From CAZZBK01 sp964652155 (GTDB taxonomy: Bacteria > Planctomycetota > Planctomycetia > Pirellulales > PNKZ01): 64,000 bases of DNA. A program made the translations under genes and the position numbers. The stretch spans positions 1-64,000 of the forward strand of contig CAZZBK010000005.1 in NCBI GenBank assembly GCA_964652155.1. Direction: 5' to 3'. This document shows, piece by piece, positions 28,429 to 38,400 of the stretch (the first letter of the stretch is position 1; each line of letters starts with the position of its first letter). The notes under the pieces were generated by a model. The model had not been told where the DNA came from. It saw only the letters and a program-made list of their open reading frames with translations, and ran no database searches.

Positions 28429-28467
28429 GGGTGGCTGGCGGTTTGCTTCGCAAACCGCCAGCCACCC
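28429..28467. repeat. Perfect 17-bp-arm hairpin
   Basis: GGGTGGCTGGCGGTTTG (28429-28445) is exactly complementary to 28451-28467 around CTTCG. No U-tract follows. It looks like a dispersed palindromic element rather than a terminator, since both neighbouring genes point away from it. Confidence 0.8.
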
Positions 28468-28588
28468 GCTCAATGATGCCCTTGATGCCAGATCCGATGA
28501 TTGACCAACTTTGAAGATGCTCACACGGGCGAAGCCACAAGTGGGCATGGAAGCATGCATGTAGCTGAGCCTCTTGTCGCTTGCGCGA

Positions 28589-28610
28589 CCCGGACCACGA
28601 GTTGTCCGGG
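28589..28610. repeat. Hairpin with CCCGGAC/GTCCGGG arms
   Basis: CCCGGAC (28589-28595) pairs with GTCCGGG (28604-28610). It is enclosed by GTAGC (28561-28565) and GCTAC (28610-28614) and preceded by a small GTCGC/GCGAC hairpin, giving a cloverleaf-like palindromic element of about 55 bp. Confidence 0.55.
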
Positions 28611-28755
28611 CTACCCTCTTCTTCGCATGGGAGCAGGTCCGCGCCAGCATTGCCAGCACTCGACGAGCTCGCATTGACCCAGATCGCGTAACTGGGGACA
28701 CTCGCGTGGTTTTTAATGGGACCATTGCGCGCCGCGGGCCCCACTCGTCGGAACT

Positions 28756-31700
28756 GTGTTGGCAAGGACGCCGGCTATTTTCCAAGGATTCGTCAATTTC
28801 TGTTGGTTCACCATCAAGTGGGGGCTGCTCTTGGCAGCCGTCGCGGCGCTTGTGGCTGCGCCCTACTTGTACCATCGGATGGACGAAGAGGTCCGGCTCC
28901 GCGTTGAGCAGACGTTGGGCCGACACTATCAGCAATTGCTGGTGACGGTTCGCAGCGCGCGGCTGGTCGAGGGGGAAGGGATCGTCGTGCGCGGCGTGTC
29001 GTTCCGCGACCCGCAGAGCCGCGATCCGCAGAACGAACTGCTCGCGCTCGACGAAGTGTTGCTGGAGTGCCCCACCGAGTTGCGGCAGCTCATGCAGGCC
29101 GATCTGGAAATCCGTCGCCTGGTACTGCGTCGTCCGACGCTGCGCGCCACGCGGTTGGCCGATGGCCAGTGGAGCAGCGGCAAGTTGCTGCCGCTGCCGC
29201 AGCGCAATGGGGCACCGCCCGAGGTGGTGATCGAGGACGGCGTGGTCGAGGTCATTGATCCGCAACCCGAGGGTGCGCACATCGTGCGTCTGCGCGAGGC
29301 GCAGCTGCGCGTGGTCCCCACGACCGAAGCGTCGTTGGTGAGCGGCGGACGCGCGCCGTTGCGATTGCAAGGGACCGCGTCGAGCGACGACGTGCGGCAG
29401 ATCGCGCTCGATGCGTTGATCGATCCGAGCGGGAGCACTTGGCGTGCAAACGGCCAGGTGCAGGGGCTGGCCATTTCGCCCAGCCTGAGCCGCGCGTTGC
29501 CGCAGTCCGAGGCCAAGCCGCTCCTCAAGCTCGATGGGGTTCGCGCTCAGGGAGATGCGCGGTTCCGCGTCGATTATCAGCAGGGGCGGATACCGGCCTT
29601 CGACTACGAACTGACGGGGCAACTCTCGCAGGGCCGGGTCGACGACCCGCGGCTGCCGTATCCGCTCACCGAATTGCGAGCCGACGTGGCCTGTTCGCCG
29701 CGCGGGGCGCAACTGCGCAATCTGACGTGCCGCATCGGTCAGGCCCGCGTGTCGGCCGACATCGAGCGTTGGGGGTTCGACGAGTGCAGCCCGCTCCGCT
29801 TGGAGGTGCGTGCCCAGCAGTTGTCGCTCGATGGCAAGTTGCTCGAGATGGTCCCGCCGCAATGGCAAGGAGAGTGGTACAAGTACATGCCCACGGGCGA
29901 AATCGACGCCACGGTGAAAGCCGAGTACGACGGCCAGCAGTGGCGGCCCGAGGTCTCGCTGAACTGCCATCAGGTCTCGTTCACGCATCATAAATTTCCG
30001 TATCGTTTGGATCGCGGCCGAGGGACGATCGACCTGAAGGACGGTCTTTTGCAGTGCCGGTTGACGGCCTACAGCGACCATGCCGAGGTGCGCATTACGA
30101 CGCAACTGCAAACGCATGAGCATCCGGCGAGCGGTTGGGCCGACGTGCAAGCCGACAACGTGCGGCTCGACGAGAAGCTCTGGTTTGCCATGCCCGAGCA
30201 GACCGCGCGGTGGATGCGATCGATGCACCCGAGCGGTTCGATGAACGTGGCGTTTCGTTGGTGGCGCGAGAGTGGTCCGCACTCGGTGCCGCATCGCCAG
30301 GCGCAGTTCAACGTGCAGAATTGCAGCGTCAAGCTCGATGCATTCCCCTATCCCATCCATGCCATACAAGGCGTGGTCGAGTTGCACGACAGCGTTGTCA
30401 GCTTTCGCGATTTGCACGGTACGAACGACGCGGGTCATATTGTCTGCAACGGTCGCGTCGCGCCGCTGAGCGAAGGGGGTTACGAGATGCTGATCCGGGC
30501 GGCCGGTGGGCATATCGTGCTCGACGACGAACTGCGCGAGGCGCTGCCCGCCTCGGCTCAGCAACTCTGGAGCGACGCGCGGCCGCGCGGGCAGGTCAAC
30601 GTGCAAGTCGAAGTCCAACGACAGAGCGGCGAACAGCATCCCCGGGTGTGGGTCCGCGCCGAGCCGGTCGACGAGACCGTGGCCCTTGACCCAGTGCACT
30701 TTCCGTATCGGCTCGAACGTTTGCGCGGCGTGATCGGGTTCAGCGACGGTCGCGTGACGTTCGAGAACTTGCAGGCCGAGCATGGACGGACCCTGGTCGC
30801 GGCACGGGGCATCGGCGTGCTGCAAAACGACGGCGGCTGGAGTCTGCACATCGAACAGTTCACCTGCGACCGCCTGGTGGCCGATCGCGACTTCATGGCC
30901 GCCGTGCCGCAGCGCATCAAGCGGTTGGCGACGGACCTCGACGTGCGTGGGCCGGTCAGTTTGCGTGGCGCGATCGACTTGAGCGGCGGTCGGGCCGGCG
31001 ATCTCTTTCAGAGTCAATGGAACGTGCTGGTCGACTTTCAACAAACCTCGCTCAATGCCGGCGTGCGGCTGGAGAATCTTAATGGCGGCGTGAGTCTGGT
31101 GGGCAATTTCGATGGCCGCGAGTTTCGCTGCCGGGGGGACGTGAACATCGACTCGGTCACCTGGCAAGATCATCAAGTGACCGACGTGCGCGGTCCGTTG
31201 TGGATCGACGAGTCGCGAGTTTTGTTGGGCTATTGGGCCGATCGAATTCGCGAAGTCCGACCCGAGCGCCGCCTGACCGGCCGGCTCTATGGCGGCGAGG
31301 TGACGGCCGACGGCTGGGTCACGTTTGGCCCCAAACCCCAGTATCAGCTACAAGCCGCGCTGGCGCAGGCCGACTTGTCGCGGATGATCCTCGCCACGGC
31401 GGCGCAACAGCAGCGACTCCAGGGACAGTTGTCGGCGCGGATCGAGTTGGCCGGCAGCGGCGTGAACGCGCACGAGTTGACCGGGCGCGGCGGCGTGCAA
31501 CTGCGCGATGCCGACATTTACGAACTCCCCTTGATGGTCAGTTTGTTCAAGCTGGTCAGCGCCCGGCCTCCGGACTCGACCGCGTTCACGACCAGCGACA
31601 TCGATTTTCGCATCGAAGGACAACACGTCTACGTCGATCGCATCGACCTCAACGGCGATGCCATCAGCCTGCTGGGCAAGGGGGAGATCGGCCTCGACAA

Positions 31701-31968
31701 GCAGATCAACCTCTCGTTTTACGCGACGATTGGTCGCGACGAGAACCGCTTGCCCGGGATGCGTTATTTACTCGGCGGCGCGGCGCAGCAGATCATGCAG
31801 ATCCATGCCGAGGGGACGCTCGCGCAGCCGATCGTGCGTCGCGAGGCGTTCCCCGGCGTCAATCAGGCGTTGCAACAGTTACAGGCGGAATTTCAATCCC
31901 GCGAACGAAACCGTGTCTCGCGCGGAAATGGCACCCGGGCTCAATCTCAAGATATAATCCAGCGGTAG
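28756..31968 (+). CDS. Large AsmA/TamB-like envelope protein
   Basis: A 1070-residue protein with one N-terminal membrane anchor (about residues 15-40: CWFTIKWGLLLAAVAALVAA) and then an uninterrupted beta-rich body, as in AsmA-like proteins that bridge or work between membranes, often in lipid transport. Repeated FPYRLDR/FPYPIHA/FPYRLER segments followed by GTIDLKDG, GVVELHDS and GVIGFSDG recur about every 150-200 residues, a sign of internal repetition. The C terminus (LPLMVSLFKLVSARPPDSTAF, DFRIEGQHVYVDRIDLNGDAISLLGKGEI) matches the AsmA-like C-terminal region. The start is GTG 28756, just ahead of the anchor. It is divergent from the MFS gene. Function is inferred from the family. Confidence 0.85.
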   Translation: MLARTPAIFQGFVNFCWFTIKWGLLLAAVAALVAAPYLYHRMDEEVRLRVEQTLGRHYQQLLVTVRSARLVEGEGIVVRGVSFRDPQSRDPQNELLALDEVLLECPTELRQLMQADLEIRRLVLRRPTLRATRLADGQWSSGKLLPLPQRNGAPPEVVIEDGVVEVIDPQPEGAHIVRLREAQLRVVPTTEASLVSGGRAPLRLQGTASSDDVRQIALDALIDPSGSTWRANGQVQGLAISPSLSRALPQSEAKPLLKLDGVRAQGDARFRVDYQQGRIPAFDYELTGQLSQGRVDDPRLPYPLTELRADVACSPRGAQLRNLTCRIGQARVSADIERWGFDECSPLRLEVRAQQLSLDGKLLEMVPPQWQGEWYKYMPTGEIDATVKAEYDGQQWRPEVSLNCHQVSFTHHKFPYRLDRGRGTIDLKDGLLQCRLTAYSDHAEVRITTQLQTHEHPASGWADVQADNVRLDEKLWFAMPEQTARWMRSMHPSGSMNVAFRWWRESGPHSVPHRQAQFNVQNCSVKLDAFPYPIHAIQGVVELHDSVVSFRDLHGTNDAGHIVCNGRVAPLSEGGYEMLIRAAGGHIVLDDELREALPASAQQLWSDARPRGQVNVQVEVQRQSGEQHPRVWVRAEPVDETVALDPVHFPYRLERLRGVIGFSDGRVTFENLQAEHGRTLVAARGIGVLQNDGGWSLHIEQFTCDRLVADRDFMAAVPQRIKRLATDLDVRGPVSLRGAIDLSGGRAGDLFQSQWNVLVDFQQTSLNAGVRLENLNGGVSLVGNFDGREFRCRGDVNIDSVTWQDHQVTDVRGPLWIDESRVLLGYWADRIREVRPERRLTGRLYGGEVTADGWVTFGPKPQYQLQAALAQADLSRMILATAAQQQRLQGQLSARIELAGSGVNAHELTGRGGVQLRDADIYELPLMVSLFKLVSARPPDSTAFTTSDIDFRIEGQHVYVDRIDLNGDAISLLGKGEIGLDKQINLSFYATIGRDENRLPGMRYLLGGAAQQIMQIHAEGTLAQPIVRREAFPGVNQALQQLQAEFQSRERNRVSRGNGTRAQSQDIIQR

Positions 31969-31977
31969 AGTTAGTGT

Positions 31978-32031
31978 GTCTAAGAAAAATGGCAGCAGAG
32001 AGGGGGACAGTCCCCAGCCATTTTGTTAGAC
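31978..32031. repeat. Imperfect inverted repeat centred on GGGGACAGTCCCC
   Basis: The left arm GTCTAAGAAAAATGGC (31978-31993) and right arm GCCATTTTGTTAGAC (32017-32031) pair with one bulge and one mismatch. The centre holds the 13-bp palindrome GGGGACAGTCCCC (32003-32015). It begins 10 bp after the AsmA-like stop. It resembles a small non-autonomous mobile element (MITE/REP type). It may also act in RNA as a 3' hairpin, but the T-run is on the far arm, not after the stem. Confidence 0.7.
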
Positions 32032-32081
32032 GCTCTTAAGCGGAGAAGATCGACCTAGATTCGAACGAGCGGAGAAAGACC

Positions 32082-32405
32082 ATGAGCATGGGTCCGCTGA
32101 CGGGCGCTGGGGGCGTGGCGGGCGCGCCACTTGCCCAAACCAAGGGGAGCGAACTGGAACGGGTCGGTCAGGACGCGGCCGCGCAGGCGCGCCGACTCCG
32201 CTCGCAAACCCAGGCGGCCGACGCCGCGGGGATCGGCGCCACCAGCGGCGAAGAATCGCGCCCCGAAGATCGCGACGCCGACGGCCGACGCCTCTGGGAG
32301 TTCAGCGAGCGCGCCGAGGGGGAAGCCTCGGCAGCGCCGGTCATCCCCAAGGGCCCTCGCGACCCGCTGGGTGAATGCGGCACGCAACTCGACCTGAGCG
32401 GCTAG
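32082..32405 (+). CDS. Small hydrophilic protein, 107 residues, unknown
   Basis: I do not know a function. The protein is rich in Ala, Gly, Arg and Glu, has no signal or membrane segment, and is probably disordered with a helical middle (GSELERVGQDAAAQARRLRS). The acidic-basic motif RPEDRDADGRRLW and the tail GTQLDLSG look like conserved pieces. ATG 32082 has GGAG at 32071-32074. It is the first of three small genes on this strand after the AsmA-like gene. Confidence 0.65.
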   Translation: MSMGPLTGAGGVAGAPLAQTKGSELERVGQDAAAQARRLRSQTQAADAAGIGATSGEESRPEDRDADGRRLWEFSERAEGEASAAPVIPKGPRDPLGECGTQLDLSG

Positions 32406-32560
32406 CAATGCTGCGGCCGCTATCGTCGCGGGGATGAAAAAAATTTCATCTTGCTCGTCCGAAGCGATTTTGCGACAGTCCCGCCCCGGCTCATTAGGTG
32501 TTCTTTCGTCTGTGGCGTGGACCAGGCAGGTCCAGCACCGATTGTTCATGGAGGATAATC

Positions 32561-32992
32561 ATGCGCTCCCGCTTACGACTCACGTTCACGGCGCTGCTGT
32601 TGGCGAGCGTCTCGACGACGGTTCAAGCCGAGCTTTGGCCCTGGAGCTCGTCGAGCAAGGCAAAGCCGGTCACACAGACCGTGCCGAGCCAGAAAAGCAC
32701 CAGCACGCCGCTGCTCAACGGCAAGCCGATTTTCACGTCGGCTGACAAGCCTCAGTCGTGGAGCGCCAAGATGAGCGACCTCTCGAAGAAGACAGTCGAC
32801 GTGGTGACGCTCAAGCCGCTGCGCGACAAGTGGAGCGCGCCGCAGCGCTCGACGAGCACATCGAAGCCCCCTGTCGTGACCAAGAAAGCCGACAGCAACG
32901 GCTCGTGGATCGCCAACCTCTTCAAGCCCAAGCCCGAAGAGAAGAAGATCAAAACGGTCGGCGACTGGCTATCTCAACCCCGGCCGCAGTAG
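32561..32992 (+). CDS. Small secreted basic protein, 143 residues, unknown
   Basis: A clear signal peptide (MRSRLRLTFTALLLASVSTT, AxA site at VQA) precedes a Lys/Ser/Thr-rich low-complexity mature part with several Trp (ELWPWSSS, GSWIANLFKPKP, VGDWLSQPRP). No domain is recognised. ATG 32561 is set by a strong GGAGG at 32550-32554; the 21-codon upstream extension has no family character. The next small gene begins about 30 bp downstream. Confidence 0.75.
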   Translation: MRSRLRLTFTALLLASVSTTVQAELWPWSSSSKAKPVTQTVPSQKSTSTPLLNGKPIFTSADKPQSWSAKMSDLSKKTVDVVTLKPLRDKWSAPQRSTSTSKPPVVTKKADSNGSWIANLFKPKPEEKKIKTVGDWLSQPRPQ

Positions 32993-33022
32993 TTTATGCG
33001 GCGATCGAGAAGGCGCTCCGCG

Positions 33023-33199
33023 ATGGGCTTCACGATGCGTACAGGCTATCGTTGGCTGTGGCTGGCCTGGTTGCCGTTGGCGATTGGCTGCGCGCGGGCC
33101 ACGATGGCACCCAAGCTCGATGACGCATTTCTGAAACAGGTGGCGGACGATCCGTTCCCCACCGCGTCGCAAGCCGGCGTGCTTCGCACCCAGCCGTAG
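33023..33199 (+). CDS. Putative small lipoprotein, 58 residues
   Basis: A very short protein with a hydrophobic N terminus ending in a lipobox-like LAIGC, then a 35-residue hydrophilic tail (APKLDDAFLKQVADDPFPTA). ATG 33023 has AAGG 9 nt upstream; ATG 32996 and ATG 33035 are alternatives. The lipobox is not ideal. It is encoded just after a secreted small protein and convergent with the DUF11-repeat gene. I infer a cell-envelope location only. Confidence 0.55.
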   Translation: MGFTMRTGYRWLWLAWLPLAIGCARATMAPKLDDAFLKQVADDPFPTASQAGVLRTQP

Positions 33200-33223
33200 G
33201 CACACGATTCGCCTCGCCCAGCC

Positions 33224-35305
33224 TTACCGCGGCGAGGTCGTGGAGTCTTTGTTCGCGGTCGCGGCGGCGGGCGACGGTGGCGTGTCGTCGGCATAGAACA
33301 GCGTCGTGTCTTCCTGGGTAATCTTGTTGCCCAGCGATTTGCAGACGACCTCGACCCGAATGCGGTGTTGACCGGCCTGCGAGGCCTTGGCGCGAATCTT
33401 GTAGACGACGTCGGTTCCGGCCGCGAGCGGCTTGTTGGGCCGTAGCGTGCAGACGCCCGGCTGAATATCGGCGGCTAGGCCGTCGCAGCCGATCGGCTCG
33501 ATGCCCTCGCTGAAGAACGCTTGGATCTCGATTCCCTCGGCTGCGCCGCTGCCTCGATTGCGCAACCGCACTTCGTAAACACAGGCTTGATCGAGCGACA
33601 ACGGGCCGGGCGAGTCGACCACTTCGAGCGTCAGGTCGGGGAGGGCGACGACGTTCGTGGCCAACTCGCTCGAGGCGGTCAGTTCGGACTCGGCCGTGGC
33701 CTCGATTTGGAAGCGATTGTTGCCCCCATTGCGGAGCAGGCATTTGACTTGAAAAAGCTGCTCGCCGCCGGCGGCGATGCTGTCGATCTGCCATTGCAGC
33801 TCGCCGCGGGTTGTGGTGCGCTGCCCCTGATTGCTGGCCGTGAGCACTTCCGCCCCGGCGGGGAGTTGAGCGTGCAGGTTCACGCGCCGCACGAGCGCGT
33901 CGCCCGGATTCTTTACGCGAATCTCGTAGGCCAGCGGCACGCCGGCATAAGCGGCCTTGGGCCCGCTCGTCACGATCTGCAACTCGCCGCGACGAACCTG
34001 GACCAGTTGTTGCGCGCTGGTCTTCAGGCTGCCGTCAGCCGTGGCCTCGACGCGAATCGCGAGTTGCCCCGCCTGTCGGGCCGCCAACTCGACCTCGATC
34101 GAACGGCTGGCTCCGGCAGCCAAGCGGCCAACCTTCTGCGTCGCGGGTGGGTCGTCGCCGTGTAGCGGCAACAACGTCAGCGTGACGTTTTCGGCATCGC
34201 CCGTGCCCGGATTCGAGAGCGTCAACTTATAAAGCTGCTGCTGGCCAAACGTCACTTCGGTCGGACCGCTGACCGACAACTGTAATTTCGGTTCGTCGAC
34301 CTCGACGGTCGCTTGCGACGACGTGGGAGAGCAGGTCCACTGCACGGCGAGATCGAACGGCTGACTCTTGCGCGCGATGAGCTTGATCGTCAATTCCTGG
34401 CGGCTCAGCGCGGCCAGGCTGTCGATTTTCCATTGCACCCCCTCGCTGCCACTCTGCGCGACCAGACCGGCGGTGCCCGTGGTGCCTTCGGCCGACACCA
34501 CCTCGGCCCAACTCGGTATCGCCACCCATAACACCACATCCTCGGCACTTGTGTCGCTGCTGTTCTTCATCGTGACGCGATACACGGCCTCTTTGCCAAC
34601 CGTCAGGCGACGCGGGCCGGTTGTCTCGACCTGGATCGACGAACTGTGCCGTGACATCAGCAGCCGATCAGCAGCCGGGCTCGCCACCACGGCCGCCGGT
34701 GTCGGGCGCACGCTCGCGCCACGCACGACCTCCGCGGGTTCGTCCTCTTCGACAACCTGTGTCTTCAAGGGCTTGGGACTCGCGCTGACCGACCCGGCCG
34801 GCAACGTCTGTTCGAGCTCTTCGGCATCGACAAAGCCTTTGTTCACGGTCGGCTTTTGGGAAACCGTTTTCGGCTTGGGCGTCTCCGCCGCTGCATCGAC
34901 GAACGGTTCCTCGTCGACCCGTGGGCTTGATGTCCGCGGCGCTCGAGCCGTTCGGGCTACGGGAGCGTCGTCCGCAAGGGTACCGTTGGAACGGAAGTCG
35001 TCATCCGCGGCCTGGCTGAACGGATCGAAGCGACCGCCGTTGGACTCGCGACCCGACGGCGACGGAGTCGAGTACTTGTTGGCTGGCGCTGGAGTAGGTC
35101 CGCGTGTGTAGCTGCCCGGCGACCGTAACTTGGCATCGGAGCCGTAGGCTACTTTCTTCGAGCCAGTCGTACTCTTGCTCGACGGCGAGTTGCCAGCGGG
35201 AGCGCCGAACAAGCTCTGCCGCAGAGGGCCATACGGAAGCTGCGCCGATGCCTGCTGCGACAGCATGGCGAGCAACGTCATTACAACCAGCACAGTACGA
35301 TTCAT
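33224..35305 (-). CDS. Secreted DUF11/CARDB-type repeat protein
   Basis: A 693-residue exported protein. A signal peptide (MNRTVLVVMTLLAMLSQQAS, AxA at ASA) is followed by about 230 residues of low-complexity Ser/Pro/Thr/Asp-rich linker, then four tandem beta-sandwich repeats beginning at TGPRRLTVGKEAVYRV, VSGPTEVTFGQQQLYKL, TSGPKAAYAGVPLAYEI and VDSPGPLSLDQACVYEV. Each contains the VxNxGxxxAxxVxL pattern of DUF11 adhesin-like repeats. The likely role is structural or adhesive at the cell surface. ATG 35305 is preferred over the 69-codon upstream extension because it exposes the signal peptide. It is on the same strand as the efflux genes, 172 bp downstream of them. Confidence 0.82.
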   Translation of the reverse strand: MNRTVLVVMTLLAMLSQQASAQLPYGPLRQSLFGAPAGNSPSSKSTTGSKKVAYGSDAKLRSPGSYTRGPTPAPANKYSTPSPSGRESNGGRFDPFSQAADDDFRSNGTLADDAPVARTARAPRTSSPRVDEEPFVDAAAETPKPKTVSQKPTVNKGFVDAEELEQTLPAGSVSASPKPLKTQVVEEDEPAEVVRGASVRPTPAAVVASPAADRLLMSRHSSSIQVETTGPRRLTVGKEAVYRVTMKNSSDTSAEDVVLWVAIPSWAEVVSAEGTTGTAGLVAQSGSEGVQWKIDSLAALSRQELTIKLIARKSQPFDLAVQWTCSPTSSQATVEVDEPKLQLSVSGPTEVTFGQQQLYKLTLSNPGTGDAENVTLTLLPLHGDDPPATQKVGRLAAGASRSIEVELAARQAGQLAIRVEATADGSLKTSAQQLVQVRRGELQIVTSGPKAAYAGVPLAYEIRVKNPGDALVRRVNLHAQLPAGAEVLTASNQGQRTTTRGELQWQIDSIAAGGEQLFQVKCLLRNGGNNRFQIEATAESELTASSELATNVVALPDLTLEVVDSPGPLSLDQACVYEVRLRNRGSGAAEGIEIQAFFSEGIEPIGCDGLAADIQPGVCTLRPNKPLAAGTDVVYKIRAKASQAGQHRIRVEVVCKSLGNKITQEDTTLFYADDTPPSPAAATANKDSTTSPR

Positions 35306-35477
35306 GATCCGGAGCACTCGCGCAAGGAGAGTGAGTACAGTTTCTCTGTCATCAGCCTCGGTATCGACCTGACTGCATGTGCCGGTTAAATCGAATTGGG
35401 AAAGTTGTCCCGAAAAATCGACTGGCGAAGCTGTAACGATGCTCGCAGTGCGCGCGTTGCTGGCGCGCGAGACGCGC

Positions 35478-38400
35478 TCAGGCCGCAGCGTGCTTGCCGT
35501 CGCGCGGCGCAAACCACGGATAGATTGCCGGCACGACGAGCGTGGTCAGCAGCGTCGCGGTGATGAGGCCGCCGATGACCACCGTCGCCAGTGGGCGTTG
35601 AATCTCGGCCCCAGCCGTGGTCGACAGCGCCATCGGCAAAAAGCCGAAGCTCGCCACCAGCGCGGTCATGAGCACGGGCCGAATGCGCATCAGCGCGGTC
35701 TCGCGGGCCGCGTCGTGCAAGTCGTTGCCCGCGTGCCGGAGGTGTTCGGCCGCGCTGACCCAGACCAGGCCGTTGAGTACCGCGACGCCAAAGAGCGCGA
35801 TGAACCCGACCCCGGCCGAGATGCTAAACGGCATGCCGCGCAGAAGCAGCGCGAACACACCGCCCGACGCCGCCATGGGGACCGCCAGAAAAATGAGCAG
35901 CGCCAAGCGTACCGAACCCAGCGACGCGAGCAGCAGCATGAAGATCAGCAGCAAGGCCAGCGGGGTGATGATCGACAGCCGCAGCGAGGCCGACTGCAGG
36001 TTCTCGAAATCGCCTCCCCAGGCAATCGAGTAGCCGGCCGGCAACGTCAGTTGCTGGGCGAGCGCTTGCTGGGCGTCGTGCACAAAGCTGGCCACGTCCC
36101 GCTCGCGCACGTTGACCTGCACGAACGTGCGGCGGCGGGTCGCTTCGTGCTCGATGCTCGGCGGCGTCTCTTCGAGCTGAATGTCGGCGAGCTCCCCCAG
36201 CGGGACTTGCTCGGTGCCGCTGAGCGCGACCGGGAGTTGCTCCAGTTGGTACACGCTCTCGCGCCAGCTTTTCGGATACCGCACCATGATCGGGTAGCGG
36301 GCGCGTCCTTCGAGCACCTCGCCGACCTGCGTGCCCCCCAGGGCCTCGACCGTTTGCATGACCTGATCGGCTTCAATGCCGTAGCGCGCCAGCCGATCGG
36401 GCCGCGCCTGCACGCGCACCGTGGGGATATTCGCCTGATAGTCGGCCTTCACGTCGACGGCTCCCGGAATATCGCGTAGGATGCGCTCGATCTCTTTCCC
36501 CTTGTGGTTCAGCACTTCCAAGTCGTCGCCGTAGAGCAACACCGCCACGTCCGCCTTGACGCCGGCAACCAACTCGTCGACGCGCATCTCGATCGGCTGC
36601 GAGAACCCAAACGCGATGCCGCTCACATGCTGCCGCAAGAGCGCGCTCATTTCGTCAATGAGTTCGTTGCGCGTTTTGTTCGCATCGGGCCAGTCCTCGT
36701 GATGCTTGAGCATCACCCAGACGTCGGTCTGATGGACCCCCATCACGTCGTTGGCGATCTCGGGTCGACCGGTCTTGCAGAAGATCGTTTTCACCTCGGG
36801 GAGTTTTTTGAGCAATTTCTCGATTTGGGTGGTGATCGGCAGCGAGTCTTCGAGCGTGGCGCTGGGGAGCCGCACGACCTCGATGAGAATATCCCCCTCG
36901 TCGAGCCGCGGCATGAATTCTGCCCCCAGGCGGAGCGACAGCGGCACGCTCAACGCGAACACGCCCAGCGCGATCGCCGCGGTGAGCACCGGATGGGCCA
37001 CGGCCCGCAGCATGACCGGTCGATAGAACCACTTCACGAGCCGGATGAGCCAGACCTCTTTCTCTTCCATTTTCTTGGGCAGGCCCAGCGACGCGAGCAC
37101 CGGCATGAGCGTCAGCGAGAATACGAGCGACCCGGCCAGGGCGAACAGCACGGTCAGCGCCATTGGCCGGAACAGTTTCCCCTCGGTCCCTTGCAGGGCG
37201 AGGATCGGCAAATAGACCACGGCAATGATGAGCTCGCCGAACATGGTGGGCTTGCGGACCTCGATGGCCGCGTCGCGAATGATCTGCGCGTGGGTCATCT
37301 CGCCGTGCGGATGCGAGAGCCGCCGGATGCAGTTCTCGACCATGATCACCGAGCTGTCGACGATCAGCCCGAAATCAATGGCTCCCAAGCTCATCAGGCT
37401 CGCGGTGACGCCGGTGACAAACATCAGCTGCGTGGCACAGAGCATCGAGAGCGGGATGGCCAGCGCGACGATCAGGCCCGCCCGGATGCTGCCGAGCGTG
37501 AGCAGCAAGATCACGATCACGAGTGTGCCCCCTTCGAGCAAATTCTTGACCACCGTGTGCAGCGTGCGATCGATGAGGTGCGCCCGATCGTAAATCACCT
37601 CCAGCCGCACGCCCGCGGGGAGCGTGGCTTCGATTTCGTGCAACCGCTGCTTGACGGCCTGGACGACCGTGCGCGAGTTTCCGCCGAGCAGCATCATGGC
37701 CATGCCGGTGACAATTTCGCCGCGGCCATCGCGCGTCGCGGCCCCTTGGCGCGTGAGCGGCGCGGTCGCGACCTTGCCAATGTTTCGCACCAGCAGCGGC
37801 ACCCCTGCGTGATCGCTGCGGACCACCACCTGCTCGATGTCGCTCACGTGCGCGAGCAGTGCCTGGCCGCGAATGAACCGTTGCTCGCCATGATGCACGA
37901 TGTATCCGCCCCCGACCGCCGCGTTGTTCCGCCGCAGGGCGTCGAGCACTTCGCCGAGCGTGAGCTGTTGGCTGTCGAGCACATTGGGGTCGATCTGCAC
38001 CTCGTAGCTCTTGTAGAAGCCCCCCATCGCGTTGACGTCGGTGACACCGGGAGTTTGCCGCAGCATGGGGGCCACATGCCAGTCGAGCAGCGACCGCAAT
38101 TCCATCGGCGTGTAGCCTTCGCCCCGAACCTCGAACTGCAGCACCTCGCCGAGCGCCGTCGTGAGCGCGCCCAGTTCGGGGACAGCGTTGCTGGCGCCGA
38201 CCTTCGCGCGCACGTCGCTGAGGCGCTCGTTGACCAATTGCCGCGCCCAGTAGATGTCGGTCCCCTCGTCAAACACGATCGTCACCAGCGACAGCCCGAA
38301 CCGCGAGATGCTCCGAATCCGCTCGACGCGCGGCAGGCCGCTCATGCTGGCCTCGACCGGGTAGGTGACGTAGCGTTCGACCTCGATGGGGGAGAGCGAG

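Larger units (their letters stand above)
28267..28755. other. 489-bp divergent intergenic region with palindromes
   Basis: No convincing gene. It holds the 39-bp hairpin 28429-28467, the hairpin 28589-28610 and a 16-bp direct repeat, CAGCATTGCCAGCACT, at 28350-28365 and 28645-28660 that brackets both hairpins. Promoters for the MFS and AsmA-like genes must lie here, but no clear -35/-10 pair is visible. Confidence 0.6.

Noticed and set aside
28429..28467. Strong hairpin considered as a terminator
   Set aside because: No U-tract, and both flanking genes are transcribed away from it.
28267..31176. Very long minus-strand open frame continuing upstream of the MFS start
   Set aside because: It lies opposite the AsmA-like gene, has Arg/His/Val-rich shadow composition and no family motifs. 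The MFS protein starts cleanly at ATG 28266 with a ribosome binding site.
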